Shown: positions 47,201 through 61,525, counted from the first letter of the stretch. The stretch: DNA of 64,000 bases from Lepidonotus clava (GCA_936440205.1 OW387140.1:20395659-20459658), one strand, 5' to 3'. Notes: generated by a model from the sequence alone, not told the origin. Numbers and translations are program-made.

Positions 47201-50200
47201 ACCACAGTGCAGTGACCAAAGCCACTTGGAACCCTGCAGTCGTAGGACCTAGTCGAACCAATATCGACGCCACTGCTCCCGCACTGTAAGTGAGGTTACA
47301 GGGAAGGCGAACAGAGCTATCTTAGGACCTAAAGTAGATGTACCTACTAAGTGGGGGTCATACAGCATCGCTAACAGAAATACGTCCTAGATGTTCCCAA
47401 TATGCTGGGCATCCAGGGACTAGTCTGACGTTTTATCAGACACGGTCACCATAAAGCAACATGCTGATGATACATATACTGTTAATGTATACTTTTTTAA
47501 CGATTCGCTGATGGAAAGTATCCTATGGATGTCAAAAAAAACTATGTATGCCGTGGAGCCTGATCTTGGGAACACTGAACAGTCATTAAAGGACCAGAAC
47601 CCATACCGAATATACCTGCATTCTAGAGTAAGCTGTCTGGCGCAGGCCATGGCCATATTTTCCTCTTGTTATTTTAGTGGAAAGTTGTCTGCATACAATC
47701 GCGCTACAGACTATGAGTTGCTCTGTGGCAGACACTGAGTCGCACCAGTATAAAGGTCGCTCATATATCTCCTGTACAAGGCTTATACTACTTTAGGGTG
47801 GTGGTAGTCAGACATGGTTATAGTCTACCCCTACCAGGCCCAGCTGAATAAGGATAGTAGGTGTATAATGTGATTCATGACTAGGTAGGCCTCCACTGGT
47901 TGGTACAGAAGCAGCCAACCTAAACCAACCAAGCCGCTATATGGATACAAGGCTGGTGGTGGAGGCTGGGACCTGCGAGCTGCTCACATAAAACATGACC
48001 TGCTCGCACGACCTGCTCGTAAAAATAATAGTGTTGTAGTGCCTTGCTGTTATGAGCTGATCCCCACTCCCTCAGCTGTGGGCCGGCCGGGCGCCTGGGA
48101 CGTGGAATCAATAGGCTGAGGTGTTTTTCTTGGCCTTCATCACCTCGTATACTGAATAGATACTGAGGAGATGGGCGGAAGTGGGTAAGCATGATGTCTG
48201 TGTAGTCAGCCCAGCTGGCCCATAGTAGCGCTGCTCGGGATCTGTTTAGGATTGTGTATTTTACTTCTAGCAGCTTCTCATGTAAAACACTATCATTTTA
48301 TGGTATAATTTATGGACTTTTATGAGAGCCCAGACGTTGATAAATGTAACTCAATCCATATAACTTGACCGAAAAACCTGTATTGCAATGAGAATCTCAT
48401 CTTTGATTTCCTTTTGGTTTCTCGCTAGAGTAGAAGCACAAAAGTTCTTACCCACGTCCATCAGGGTCTGGTAAACGTAACACTCTTATAGATATATCAG
48501 GACTGCAAAGCTCTTTTCTTGGACTATTTGGTCATTTCCCTGGAGGTAGGGTAGGACCAACCCTCCCAACCGTGGCCATGGTCTACTCATTCAACTATTC
48601 GTATTTTGGGTAACGCTAGCGGCACCTAACAATAACCAGGCCATAATGCTCACCCATATCCACTCCAACCAGTGGCCAGGTGGCACACTTGCAGTGAGAA
48701 ATAGTTTTTGCTAGCTTTCCAGTCTATATATCTATATACATACAGACAAGTCTCTCTCTTTCTTTAATTGTTCTTCCAGCGATTTTCTGGTAAAGTGACA
48801 AGAAGCTGGTCATGTTGGCAAGATTGGAAGTAAGAAATCTTCCACATAAATGCATCATACCAATGGCAGGGTGGGGCAGTATTAAAGAATAACATGTAAT
48901 ACTCTGAACGTCCAAGTTGTATATGAATCTACCGCACGTACTATGAGAACACAGAAAACATCAGAATTTAAAGTTTAAGAGAAAATCACGACAACGGCAA
49001 TTTAAAGTTTAAAGCAAAAGTAGGTTTTACTTTTACTTAAACTTTTGCATTGTTCCCTAACCCTGTAAAAAAAAAAAGGTTCTGGGAAAACCGCACTGCG
49101 CTTGTTTAATCATGCAGGCATTACCGAATAATGCATGGCACCAGTAAAAGATTTAAGGCCCACCACGCAGGTCAACGAACAGCAGCGCTTCTTTGATGTT
49201 CTTGGTCTTTTGTTACCAAAGTCCATATTTAGTTTTTGCGGACCGCGGAAGGAAGAAGAAATTGAATGGAAGAGATTAGGGATCGATCTACTGGGAGTTA
49301 AAGTAGGGTTCGCCCAAAGGAACTGCTCACTTCTGAAAGAGCAACTCACGCCTTGCTGTTGGAGATGGTTCAGGCAGTGGGTAATTATTTTTGATAGGAT
49401 TGCTATAATTATAGCCAAAGGAAATGTCAGGTTGTGCAACTGTTATTTTATGAGAGAGTTAAAAAAATGTTTCGAGAGGTTCTTTCTACATAATCAAGTT
49501 AGTGTCGAATGTGTCCCTTGTTTTCTCAGCACAAAACCAGTCGATGTATGAACCATTTTGTTATCTCACATACCTCACTGACGTCCCGGGAGCCTCCTCC
49601 TAAAAGCACTACCGATGGCGACTGGGCAGTACAATTCCCTAAACGCTAACATTTTCTTTTCTCACTAAAATGCCATTCATCTACGTGTAGAAGCTGTAAG
49701 AAACCACCACCACCTGTGTCCTCCCGGCCCGTGTGTGAGTCAGTGGTCGGTAGAAGGAGGTATTGTGGGGAGTAGTACTAGTAGTATTGAGATGGAGTGG
49801 GCCGGGCGGGAGGGTACCGGAGGGAGATCATCGCTCATCGTCCTCCGGCCGAGCCAGGCCTGTTGCCGTGAGGAGGACCGCGGACGGAAACCCCATGCAG
49901 GCCAACTGCCTATGTCACGGCAATTAGGCCGCATTGACGTTGATAGACTTATCCCTGTCGATTGACTCGATCGGGGAAGATAAGGGACGGAGAAGGGGAG
50001 GTGGGCGGGGGGGGGGGGGGGGGGAGTAGGGTGATAGTCCCATCGATTCTTTGCATTCAAGACGTGGTACAAATTTTCAATTTTTTTCTCACTTTTACTT
50101 TTTGGACTACTTTCAATTTGGTAAAAATGATAGTTGAGAGGTGATTGCAGATCGCCGATCAGTTTTCTTAACTGAATGCATTGGATACTTCTGGTTGTTG

Positions 50201-52309
50201 GTGTTTGAAGGTAGGGAAAGGTTAGTATACAATGTGGCATAAGGAAAGGTTGATGCAATTTAGCATGCTTAAAACTCCACTGAAGAATGTGTTTTGCTCG
50301 TTGAGAGATATTTTCAAGGCAAATTATGAAATTATCCATAAACCAATGGTAGGTCCTGATGAATTTTAGCCTAACGAGAGGACCTCTCCACTTAGCTTGT
50401 TTAAAGGATGTAATACATGCATACATTATGACCACAGGGATAGGGTTATATAGCGCTTGAATGTTATCGGAAAGTATTTGTTATAGGGTTAAGAAAATAA
50501 TTGGAAAAAAAAGTTTCAAATCAAAAACAGTCTTAAAGAAAATTACATAATGGATACGGGCTTAAGATAGCCCAAACTGACTTATCAAGTACAAATACTA
50601 TAGCTAGGGCTGCCAGAAAAACTACTCGCTGATGTATTCTGAACTGCCTGTTGACAGGAATCAACAATGGATTGCCACTGTGAAAAGGCTTGTTGACAGA
50701 GCTGAGATATGCTTGAAATTGACACCTAATTCAGTTGATACCATTGCTGACACGCCCACCTTGGAGGGCGGGGGGAGGGGGAGCTGACCTGAAGGGAAGG
50801 AGGCGGCGGGCACAGGGCGTCCGACAAGGGCAGGGCGAGCAGGTAAAGAGATCAATCCATCATATCTGACAGTCAACCCGAATACAAGCCACCACCAAAC
50901 GAATTAGAAACCTTTGATATGCAGCTAGGGTTTCGATGAGAAAGCGGCAATAGCTTGGAGGGGAGGGAAAAATAACGAAAGGTATGCATTGCCCTGATGT
51001 TTTTTTCTTCTTTTACATGGACAACAAGCAATCCTTTTGATAATAAAGTGCCTAAAAATGGACATATTCAATGAAAAGGCTATAGGGCAAACATTTTTGT
51101 TTATTTGAAATTTTCGATATTTGCAATACGCTGGCGAATGCAGTCTGCATTACTGTGCATTTCATGTTGACACTTTACTTATTTATTATTTATATTTCAC
51201 AAGGCAGGAGGAGAGTCAGGCCCACACTTTTTATCCCTCTTTCATTTATGTGCCCTACGTTTCGTGTCATGTGCACATAATTATATCTGTCCCTTGACCA
51301 CAGTTGTCTGAACGCGGTTTTAAAACTCAGTCTTGTGGTATTGTAACCCCAAGTGGACCGTGTTTATAGGTACTTTGATTTCTACGTCCCTCAGTCCCCC
51401 TCCCTCCACCAACCCCCGCGCCCTGCCCAGCTCCGTGCCAAAGCCGTCAGCTCCCGGTTAGCGTTATTGCCTTATAAGTGGCAAGGCTCTCCGTGAAAAT
51501 AATTGGAAGCCACCACGCCAAACGGACATCAGCCCCAGGCCCCTGCTTCCCGGACCGCACCTCGCACCTCCAGCACGAGGGCCTTGACAAACGGCCCCTG
51601 GCCAGGACAGGGACATACAAGCCGACGGTCGACTCACACTGGAGAGTTCACATTACACAGCAGCTCGTACACGGTACGGGAGCTGATTCACAGGGGTGTG
51701 CCCGAGCCAAGTAGGTGGGCTCGTGTTAGTGTTTTTTTTAAAATTGGTTATTCTGAGGGAAAATATTAATATTTGTTTTCAGGTCAAAAGATAAGGTTCA
51801 TATAAATTTCATTTTATGTCAGAATGTACATACTGTAAGATTATCTTAATTTACACGTTTTCATCTTAAAATCTGGAATTATTATTTCACAGGTTTCTGG
51901 ATTTTCCATGTTCATAGCGTGGCATCTCTGATACGCTGTCAGACGGACCATAGTAGAGTCACGGGACACGATGAAGAGATGTTTTCTATTGCAGATTGCC
52001 GAGTCCCACGCAACAATTAATGTTCAAAAACACAGAAATTCACATTGTCTGATATCAAAGTTACATGGAGAGAAAAGGTCTCCTATGAAAAGGACTTCAT
52101 CATTTCTCCTATTGCCTTAATTTCAGAATCCATTTCGCTTCTAATTAAAGGCCCCTAAATGGATGTAATTTCACTGGTTTAGTGGGGTGGTTGACTGAAA
52201 CTTTCATTAAACAGATCACTGACTGTGTCTGATTGAATATAAAAAGACTATTAGGTCATCCAGTCAGCAAAGAGGGTTATGCAGGCACTGAGCGCCTCGC
52301 CCACCCAAG
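44210..52309. other. Gene-free region with scattered GC-rich islands
   Basis: Nothing in it is recognised as a gene. GC-rich islands stand out at 46440-46640, 49690-49990 and 51380-51700. The frames crossing them (for example the - strand frame at 50435-49740, which includes translated G-run sequence) have no known domain. The rest is AT-rich. Confidence 0.5.
50007..50024. repeat. G18 homopolymer run
   Basis: Eighteen consecutive G, a second long G run in the window. Confidence 0.95.
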
Positions 52310-52453
52310 ATGAGCAACTCGCCTAAGGCCGAGACACTAGGCGTACTCGGGTTTCTTTGTGATTACCTTGACGTGATCGAAGAGGTTACGTTTCTGTGTC
52401 ACGCTCTCCCAGTTTCTAATATTGGAGAACAAGTTCTCAAGAAATCGTGGTAG
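52310..52453 (+). CDS. Small ORF, 47 codons
   Basis: It reads MSNSPKAETLGVLGFLCDYL and continues, ending VLKKSW. The composition is protein-like and the start context (CAAGATGA) has A at -3 (in CAAG, counting back from ATG). No similarity is recognised and a frame of this length is expected often by chance. Confidence 0.12.
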   Translation: MSNSPKAETLGVLGFLCDYLDVIEEVTFLCHALPVSNIGEQVLKKSW

Positions 52454-52845
52454 TTATGCAATGACATAAATACAGACATTTTTCAGGTACGTTTAATGTG
52501 CAAGGTTTCAAGGTATATAAATGCTACTCCCCATCCTTCAGGCTTTACTTGACCCAAATTTTGTAACTTCCAATATCTACTTCATGATTTTCACCAATAC
52601 AATAGAATAACTAGTACATGGTTGTATTAGAGTAGCCGTATTTTGGTAACAGTTTTAACAAACATAACTTGACCCATAATGCCTTTGCTTTCTCATAAAT
52701 AGCATTTAGAAATAACATTGAAAATATGTGATAAATGCTGACCACGATGACCCACTGTGTGCACCATTGGAGTAAGAAAAGTGTTGAATCAGGAGCCTGT
52801 TACTCAGTGGGTGATGAAGCGGCGGTGCCCCACCCAGGAGGGCCT

Positions 52846-52859
52846 CCAGTAGGGGGCGA
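52846..52859 (+). promoter_or_regulatory. CTCF-like motif
   Basis: CCAGTAGGGGGCGA fits the bilaterian CTCF core (CCAsYAGrKGGCrs) at every position. It lies in the GC-rich island 52800-52970. Confidence 0.4.
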
Positions 52860-53973
52860 CAGGCTCTTCATTAGGCACAAAGGTCAAACCACAGCCCGCC
52901 TTCACAGGTGGGGCCTGCGGGGGGCGGGCTGGAGGCAGGTAGGGCTGAGTGGGCGGGGGCGGGTTTAACCTTACCTTTTGTAGCACCCGCTAACAACCCC
53001 GTCCAGTCCGTTGTGTAATTGTTCAGGGACTGCAGTTATTCACAGTGATACTCTCTAGCTATACACCTATATCGTGATAGTTTCTAGTTGCTACAGTTGT
53101 TATCCTAGGCCTGTTATTGTTCTGTTTTATACAACTATTTGATACCGGGAGCATGAATACTTCCCTCCTCCCACATTATGCCACATGTTTTTGCAATTTA
53201 AAATATTACTTATTAACCAATAGAAACATCAAACATCAACTGCTTTTTGTATCCAAAGTCGGTTGGGCATAGTTGTGTAAATCACAAGGAAAAAACAGTA
53301 CACGAATATTTGCCACATATAGGTAACATTATTTTCGGTAAAACGCTTTGAAACTCCTGTTTTAGTTTGGAGTACAACACATGCCAATAACATAATGTTG
53401 TTTGACAAAAATTTGCGCACTGGCAGAGTGCGACTGGGGTCATACACCGAGTGGCTTGCAGTCAACGATAGGACATGCCTGGGGCTTAGGCAGGTTTTCC
53501 GAGTCTTGCCTTGCCATACAAATGCACACCATCATAGTGTTATCAAGAATATCTGTTAATTTACAGGGTGTGAGCAGTCCCAACTCTAAATATGTTCGTA
53601 AAAGAATTAAGTCATTTTCCAGTACTTTGAACCTGCCTAGTCAGAAGGCGGACAAGGTAAGCGGCACAAAGGTTGACAAGGGTTATAGCGGGCACCAGGT
53701 AGTAATTGTGTCACCTAGTTATACCTGCCTACTGGAGGAGTAGGTGGTGACCAGACTGACGTTCACACCTACTCCGGGCTGATGTACGACCACCACTGGC
53801 CGCCGCTAATTACACTCCCTGTGTTAATGTTCTCATTCAGGGGGCCAGGTGTTACCACTTGTCCGACATTTCGGGCATCCTGGCTATCACCTGTACGTGT
53901 TTTTTTTTATTATCATTTATTTATTTTTATTCATATAGACAACTTCAATTACCACAACGTTCATGTTCGTCCA

Positions 53974-54282
53974 CACTGTAAAAACAAGTGTTTAGAACCT
54001 AAACAATTTCCTAAACACTTTGTTGTAACCAGTTTGACAACATGTTTAGACCCTAAACATGTTTAGCAATTTATGATGTTTAGGTTTAAGTGTTTAGATA
54101 TTCAACATGTTTAGGTTCAAGTGTTTAGATAGTCAACATGTTTAGGTGTTTAATGTTTAGGTTTTAAACATGTGGGATCCCATGTGTTTAGATAATAAAC
54201 ATCTGTAATCCAAAACATGTTTAGAAAATACAAGTGTTTAGACTTTAAACATGTTAGACCCCTAAACACCCTTTTAACAGTG
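53974..54282. mobile_element. 309-bp MITE built of TGTTTAG words
   Basis: The left end CACTGTAAAAAC (53974-53985) and the right end TTTTAACAGTG (54272-54282) are inverted repeats. The interior has well over a dozen copies of TGTTTAG / CTAAACA in both orientations, often as CATGTTTAG or AAGTGTTTAG. The family is unknown to me. The CACTGT/ACAGTG ends are of a common DNA-transposon type. A target duplication longer than CA is not visible. Confidence 0.72.
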
Positions 54283-55004
54283 CAGTTGTATCATCAGGTA
54301 ATAATGAAGACGTCGTTCAATAACCAATTGTTTGATACACAGAACATCATTTATGTTTAAACCATACATGCTGTAAAGTATCCATGATTCTGAAATATGA
54401 CTCGACACATGTTCTATCGTTTTTACGAGGTTTGATTACGTTAGGGTGTCGATGTTACCGACTGAAAGCCTGTAGGTTAAAACAGTCGTTTTTACCAGGC
54501 TATAGATTGTTCTTTAAACAAGAACAGGTGGACCATCTAAGAGAGTCCATAGTCAAGCCACACTTTTTGGTGTTTTTATTAACTGATTCATTTCAAACAT
54601 TTGACATATTTTGTTGGTGATGTACGTTAGCAACAATGTAACTTTAGCTTGCTTACTATACCACCAACCTATAAATTCTATATAACATAAGTCTCTGAAG
54701 AGCAGCCCTTAGCTGGAGCCTGTATCGCGTCTTACAGATGTAGAGGAGGAGGTTCGGTTGTCATTACACATCTTACAACCTTGGTCTCGGTTGTTATCCC
54801 TGCACCAGCCACACCCATATGCCCTGCCTTAATGAGAGACTGGCTTTCCTTTGAAATTCTATATAGTTTCTTTAGATGTATCTAGATGTATCTAATTGGC
54901 ACAAATGTGCTTAGTCTGAACATAAAGGCAATGTAATTGAAAAAAAACCCGGCCCATTGAATTCTGAATTAATCAATCAAGGTCCCCTTCCTAAACAAAT
55001 AAAT

Positions 55005-55009
55005 TATAT

Positions 55010-55058
<49 letters not shown>

Positions 55059-55062
55059 TATC
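55005..55062. repeat. (AT)n microsatellite
   Basis: Nearly uninterrupted AT dinucleotides over about 58 bp, with two AAT slips. A shorter AT run at 4158-4174 became part of the retroposon's target site. Confidence 0.95.
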
Positions 55063-56355
55063 TTGAATTACCATGTAATCTCTTTTCAGAGTCACTTGTT
55101 GCCTCCCAAATAATCAATTCCAAAGGTCCAATGCTTTTGTTGATCCAGCACTCAAAGTCCTAAGAGGGCGGTCTTGTCGGTTTAGAGGGCTATGTTAGCA
55201 TTTGTCTGCCATGCTTTTTAAATGATGAATCGCTTTCTCGATCTTTTTGAAAACATCCTATTCTTAGATGGTTATGGTGTACAGAATTAACTAGTTAACT
55301 AGCGTCAGAATCCCACAACTGATGTCTATAACTATAACTCTCTAAAAATAGGAATTATTGCATGACCAATATGACATTTACAGTTACTCTCAAAATTCAT
55401 TTAAATAGTTTGAGGTCTTGTAAGTTCACTCGCCTGATTTCCAGAGGCAAATGGCTGAAAGTGCAATGGTCGGTATCTATAAATATCTGCATTGCAATCC
55501 TAGAAACCGCAGGAGGATTGGAACACATAATTCAGGAAATTATATTTCGTTTTGTAACGTAAATGATTACAGGCAACATAGATATTGTGTAGGCGGGCGA
55601 CACAAAATGCTGGCCTTTTTGCATCTGATTGGATGCAATTGGTTTGAAGGTGAAAAAAACTGTTAGACTAGGCAGTGGCATTAGATTATATTCCCAAGGT
55701 CAGCAGCCCTCGTAGTCTGCTGGCCGCCCCTCCCCACTCCCATGTCCTGCTATGTGTCTGACCCACCACCCACTCGGTCCAACTACTAGTATGGTCGGGG
55801 GCGGGGGTTTACGGTTTTTCTTACGAACAAAGTTATTTTCAAACGATATTATCGTAAATGCTCTCGGGATATACTGAAATTACAAGTCAGCCAGCTGATG
55901 TTTTCTATATCAATAAACAGTTTAAGGGGCTCTTGTTCGGGTGATCCTGGTCCATGTCGCCCTGTCGAATTTACGTATTCACAATGTCTCCCTGTCTGGT
56001 TTAAGGAATTATATACCATGCCCCCTGCCATGTCTTCCTACCACCATACTATAGGACCATCGGTAGCAATATATCTGCACTTACGCCGAGAGAGGCGAAA
56101 ACAAAGCTTATTGCGTAAATCACAAATAAACTGTTGTTTGTCAACAAATAATCCGCAGGGTTAACGGTCAGACAGGTCACCCAATGTACAATGTTTAAAC
56201 CAGAAAAAAACTCATATTGCAATAAAACAGTTTTATTGACACAGAACGCCTCCGAGACCCACCCACTGCCAACCTTGGCCAATCATCACCCACCTTCTAA
56301 CCCCCAAACCACCCCCGCCCCCGCTCCGTCAGACGCCGGTAATCAGACGGAAATG

Positions 56356-56375
56356 GGCGTCACGGGGGTGACGCC
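56356..56375. promoter_or_regulatory. GGCGTCAC-GGGG-GTGACGCC palindrome
   Basis: An 8-bp perfect inverted repeat with a 4-base spacer sits in a GC-rich island. It presents two inverted CRE half-sites (CGTCA / TGACG), so a bZIP dimer or a fold-back structure is possible. Confidence 0.35.
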
Positions 56376-57659
56376 ACTCGCCGGGCGTCGGCAGCGCCCT
56401 CCGGTGCCAAAGCCAATCTCCAGTCTTCTCTCCGAGCCCGTCCCCTCCTTCTCCCATTGCATCATGGACCTCTTTGTTGTACGGAAAACGCCAATAAATA
56501 CATGCAATTAAGGGGACAGAAGAAAAATCATTTGATCTCTGTCGAGAAAGAAAACCGAATATACTCTGTGTGGTTCTGAGGTAGGATTGCGTGTTCGGTG
56601 AATCACTTGGTCAAAGGTTTTGGTACCCGGACATGAACGGCCAATTTCATGTATCTTACCCCCGTCATATGATGTGATATTATATTGATTGTGTCAGTGT
56701 ATAAAGCTCATGCTGCATGCACTTCCAACTCAATCACTCCAAAGAACATTTAACGTCGTCGAAACAGCAAACTGCCTTCGGTCGCAGAGGGAACAATTGA
56801 CATCAAGTCTGATGGTGAGTTTAGGAAATAGTATGTGGCGTGATTTATTTTGAAAATTATCCCACGAACATTGCTTTTCAAATGGAATCTGTAATCAAAT
56901 GGCAATGGAATCGTCTATATGCCTATACGCAAACTGTCCTTTTCTCCATGGAGTACAGATTGGCAAAAATGGGACTCATTGTAAAACATCTAACCGGATG
57001 TGATGGACAGCAGTGTCCTTAGACGGCTACATCTTCCTGGTTCCCCACAAACAACTATATCCCAAGAGGGATCTGCAGAGCGGTCGGTTATATCCTGCAG
57101 TGTGTATAAATGGACATATTCAAATCCAAGGCCACCTTGATGCACGCGTTTTTGTTCACCCGGACGTCGAACACCCAGTAGGCCGTGTTATTGAAATGTT
57201 AATGCTTTTCAGGTCTCGTCAACACATGCCTTTGTTCACATGGCGACATATATATTCTAAATGGTTGTTGCCAATATTCCCCTTTGTTGATTTTTAAAAT
57301 TATGACCTCGAAGGGAACTATACATTAACGTGTATGGTTCGTAGAAGGAATCAACTTAAAAGCAGTCTCCATATTCCCATATATCAATTAATATTTAGAT
57401 TTGTAGATAGATATATTCTCATCAAATATACGCATCTGTTTTTTTACGTTTTGTGCTACACGTAGTCAATAACATCCAATACAATTTTGCGACAAATTAA
57501 TATAACTTGTCTATAATCCAACAAAATCCTTTTTAGCATATATACGTTGATACTTCAAGACTTTTGTACGTCTTAGGCCAAATCAATACATGTATAAGGC
57601 ATTCTGTCAATATTGAGAACAAACCCCTTAGGCTTGAGTTCATTTCTGTGTGCTCCCCT

Positions 57660-57676
57660 ACAGCGCCATCTAGGGC
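57660..57676 (-). promoter_or_regulatory. CTCF-like motif, - strand
   Basis: ACAGCGCCATCTAGGG read on the - strand gives TAGATGGCGC, a full match to the YAGrKGGCrs core. It lies in an island whose right half repeats GAGCAGCTC words. Confidence 0.35.
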
Positions 57677-60150
57677 CCTGTGGACCGGGCGGGTCATGTT
57701 TGCCTCTATCTGGAGCAGCTCGGGAGTGGCTCTGGAGTAGCTCACAGCTGCTCAGCCCCGGCCAGGAGCAGCTCAGGGCAGCGGGAGGTGGCAAAGGACT
57801 ATTTACGGGGGCCCTGCTAATTGAAGGGAGGCTTTTTGGACCCATCCGGTCAGACAGGTTAACGAATGGAGCCCCCACCTCTATAGGCTGTTTGCGGAAT
57901 GAACCCACACAATGCGTGTTATCACATTGATCCGATACTATTCCCTTTTAATTGACCAAGTGGGGCTGAACAGGTTGCGATTCAGCCCACGTCTACAGAG
58001 TATCTACTTCCGATTGCTTTTCCCCCAGCGCGAATTTGTTAAGTGGGGCGTGTGGTGCGAATCGAGGATCCAGGGAACTGTGAAAGGTTCCACTTATCCT
58101 CTAAAAATGCAATTCTCTTTATGAAAAAAGAACGGCATCAGACGTTATCATACATTAAGTGACGCCTGTGTAGGACAGGTGTATCGCTGCATGACGCCTT
58201 ACGTATTCGTCAGTTTACGACTTGTCGCCTGTAGAGCTGCGCAAAGACTTTCATGGAAAATCCATGGAAACTATACACAGCCTAAGACAGATCCATTAAC
58301 TCTAGCTGTGAACGCATTTAGCGGGACGTTCCGGTCTCGGCCCTGTAATGTAATACATGTATAGGTCCTTCTTTGACTCTTGGTCAGGTCATAATACCCT
58401 GAGGCAGACAACAAGCCTTGTTCTTGCTACACCATTTTCCGTGTAACGCGTTGTTTAAGAAATTGAAAGTATAGGGTTTTCCAATCCGAAGTCTTTGCGA
58501 TAAGGTCATTTGAATGGATAAGAATAATTACATAAATTAAGGTGCAATCTAAGCGGGGCTTGAGTAACCTATGGCATTATTAATTGAATAGATACATACA
58601 TATAAGGAGTCAGGAACGCGGCACTGAGCGATTTTATATTTTTAATATTGTTGAAACAACTTTACATGTTTTTCCAGTCGAGTAGTGAGGAATTTATTAC
58701 TTTACAAGTAATGCACAGAAGTTGTATTACATGAAAATATGATGAAAGTAATGCCTGACGTAATATGATGAGTACCTGGCTGCAAGGGCTCATGTCATTG
58801 GTTTCCTGTCTTATCTAAACCCTCTGTGCAACGTTTCTATGTAATGCCCACCTTTTACTCAAAGATCAAACATTTTTCAGATGCACACGTCCCTTTGTTT
58901 GACAATGACGTATTTTTTTGGAATATTCATTATTGTGTCTCTTCTCTTTTTGATAGAGGGGCCAGGCGGGACAAAGCCATTCATCTTTTTATAAATGTCA
59001 GAACGTGAGAACAGTGGAACCCATCACCATTTTAGCTTCAAATTGAGTCCGTTAACAGTACTGCCAAATGGCGTGATGATTATTGCTGTACACAACTTTA
59101 ATCCTTAGAAATATATAAAACGATCAGGCTCAGTTTCGCTTTGGTTAGTTCAATTAATAAAATCAGCTTTGATACAAGATATTTGAATTAATCAAAGATC
59201 AAATCAAGGAATTGCTGTCAACATTTTTTTTACAAACCTGGATATGACAGAAATAGGTAAATAGATCAATATTTGATGTCTGAAATTGACAGTGAGCTAC
59301 ATCGCTATAAAACTAAAGGACAAGGTAGGAAATATTTATAAATGAGAAAGGTTACTATAGTATCTATTGTCAAGTTGGAGTCAGAACAAAGGACTTCTCT
59401 TTTTCCAGTTGCAATAAAGGAAGACTTTGAATGCATTGTCAAATTGAAGCGAGGATTGCATCCAGAATCCAAGATACTGTTGAGTGCTCATATATAAAAC
59501 ATGGTCATAGGATCGCCGTGCTAAGCACGTAGGTCGGGCAGTCAAGTTTATACCCCTGAGTCCCAAAATGACCCGTAAAATGGCATTTCATTCAATGCAA
59601 TTATTGGTGAGGATAGACTGGCAGAGATATTTATCGAAGAATACAAACAAATGACTATGTCTGTCTCGAACACTGGAAAGCACATTATTGGGGGAGTATT
59701 TAAAGCAGGAATGGGATAGGAATGCGAGACAACACAATGTGCGACCATAGAGTACGCTAATATCATTGCACTTGAGTATCAATGAAAGTTCGAATTAATA
59801 TTCATTCTATCATGCATTGGTTTGACAAGTCACTTTCTTCATTTTCCAATGATTTAAACATCCAGATATGTCAGATTTACCTTCAGGGTGTGCAGAATTC
59901 AGGGTTCTATAAAAGCAGAATTGTTTTCTTCGTTTTTCCTTACCCAGTAATCTTAGTCTTCTTCCCATCCTTCGTGGCATTGGCCGCGTGATCTGCCTGT
60001 CTCGGAGGTCGCCTCCCCCTTCCCCTCCCACACCTCCCCGGGGTTGGCCACTTCCCCACCACAGGTCATCAGCAATACAAGAGCCGATTGGCTGTCCTCC
60101 CCTTAGCACGGGCCGCCGTGCGGTAAATCTCCACCGGGCGGCGCTAATCA

Positions 60151-60164
60151 CCGACAGAGGGCGC
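60151..60164 (+). promoter_or_regulatory. CTCF-like motif
   Basis: CCGACAGAGGGCGC matches the CTCF core with one mismatch, in the island 59970-60245. TAATCC-type (K50 homeodomain) words lie about 50 bp further on. Confidence 0.35.
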
Positions 60165-61525
60165 GCGGGTGACGCCCGGCAGGGAGGGCAATATTGGGCC
60201 CAGCCCTAATCCCCGGCCCCTTGCCCCGCTCTCACCCAGGGTCCCCAGATTTATGAAACTCTTATGCCCGGGTCCGAAGTAGGCATCGGGGATTGGGCTT
60301 CAAATAGTTGCAGTGTCTATTTCACATAATGGCACTAACAATATAATTCGGTGATTTAAGAGGCATTGTTGGCGTGCCGTGCTATATATATCCCTTTAGA
60401 TATGAGATGGATAATCAAAAGATGGATAGTTCAGGCAATTCCCAATAGAGATTCCCCATTAATATAGTGCCCAGCGAAATAGCAGTGATATACAACAGTC
60501 CCTATATAACAGGCCTCCTCCTAGCTTCCAGGATCCTGCCTTCCTCTTGATTTCATGCAGAGGCATGGACTGATTACATATTCATATTCCACCCAACTCA
60601 CTAGAGGATTTATGACACTCCTAGCTTAGTCGACACTCCAGATGTAGGGGTAAATTATTCGGCTTGACCAGGTCTGGCATTTAGTGGGTAAAGCTACAGC
60701 CTGATCCTGGCCAGTAACCAATCCTGCCCATTGGTCAAGGGGCTCAGTGTATCCCAGTTGGTCCCATAGCCCGGCGGTCGTTAGTCTCCTAAAGTATTGT
60801 TTTCCCCATCCAAGCTTATTGAGAACCAACCTTATTCAGCCGGATGATGATAACGGGCCTAGCTAACCACTGGTACCATAGAGACTAGAAGAACATGATC
60901 ACCCACCCTATAGGGAAAAGAAACCCATAGTGCAGCAAGTGTCATTGACTCAGATTTCAGGTTTACGATACATATATATGCATATCATGTGGTACATACA
61001 CTTATATCCTATTGATATATGTATCCCCGTTAGGGCTATCGCTTTTGTGTTCACCACCATAAGCACTATTCAGTCGTGGTTGCATACTGCTTGGGCAAAG
61101 CTCGGTGATTGCCCCTTTCTCTGTTCCCACTGTATGTGTGCAGTTTTGCACGTAGTCTTGCCCAAATACAAAGTATAATTCTATTGCGTCACCAAAAATG
61201 ACAGTAGACCTGTCCATTTTGGGATGTATTTCTGGCATGATACAGAGGTCGGACATAATTGACAGAAGGAAGCCTGACAACGAGATAAAACATTTTGGAT
61301 TAAACTTTAATCACAGGTATTTTAAAAGTGTAAAAGTGACTAAAGCTTATTAAGTTAAGATTGATAAAATGACTAAAATTGAGATATAAATCACAGTGAT
61401 ATCAGCGGCTAGAAGCCTTATACAATAATAAGTTTTCTAGGGCGTGGAGGGCGGGGATCAGCGCAGGTAGCAGCGGAGAAGAGAGGGAGAGCGTCTGGGT
61501 CCTGCCGGTTTTGTAGGGGAGGTGG

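Noticed and set aside
49135-49551. 138-codon + strand frame
   Set aside because: It shows no domain, no homologue I recognise and no coiled-coil heptads. It was considered and dropped as a missing LRRCC1 exon.
49740-50435. 231-codon - strand frame
   Set aside because: It contains a poly-proline stretch from the G18 run, no domain, and no splice support.
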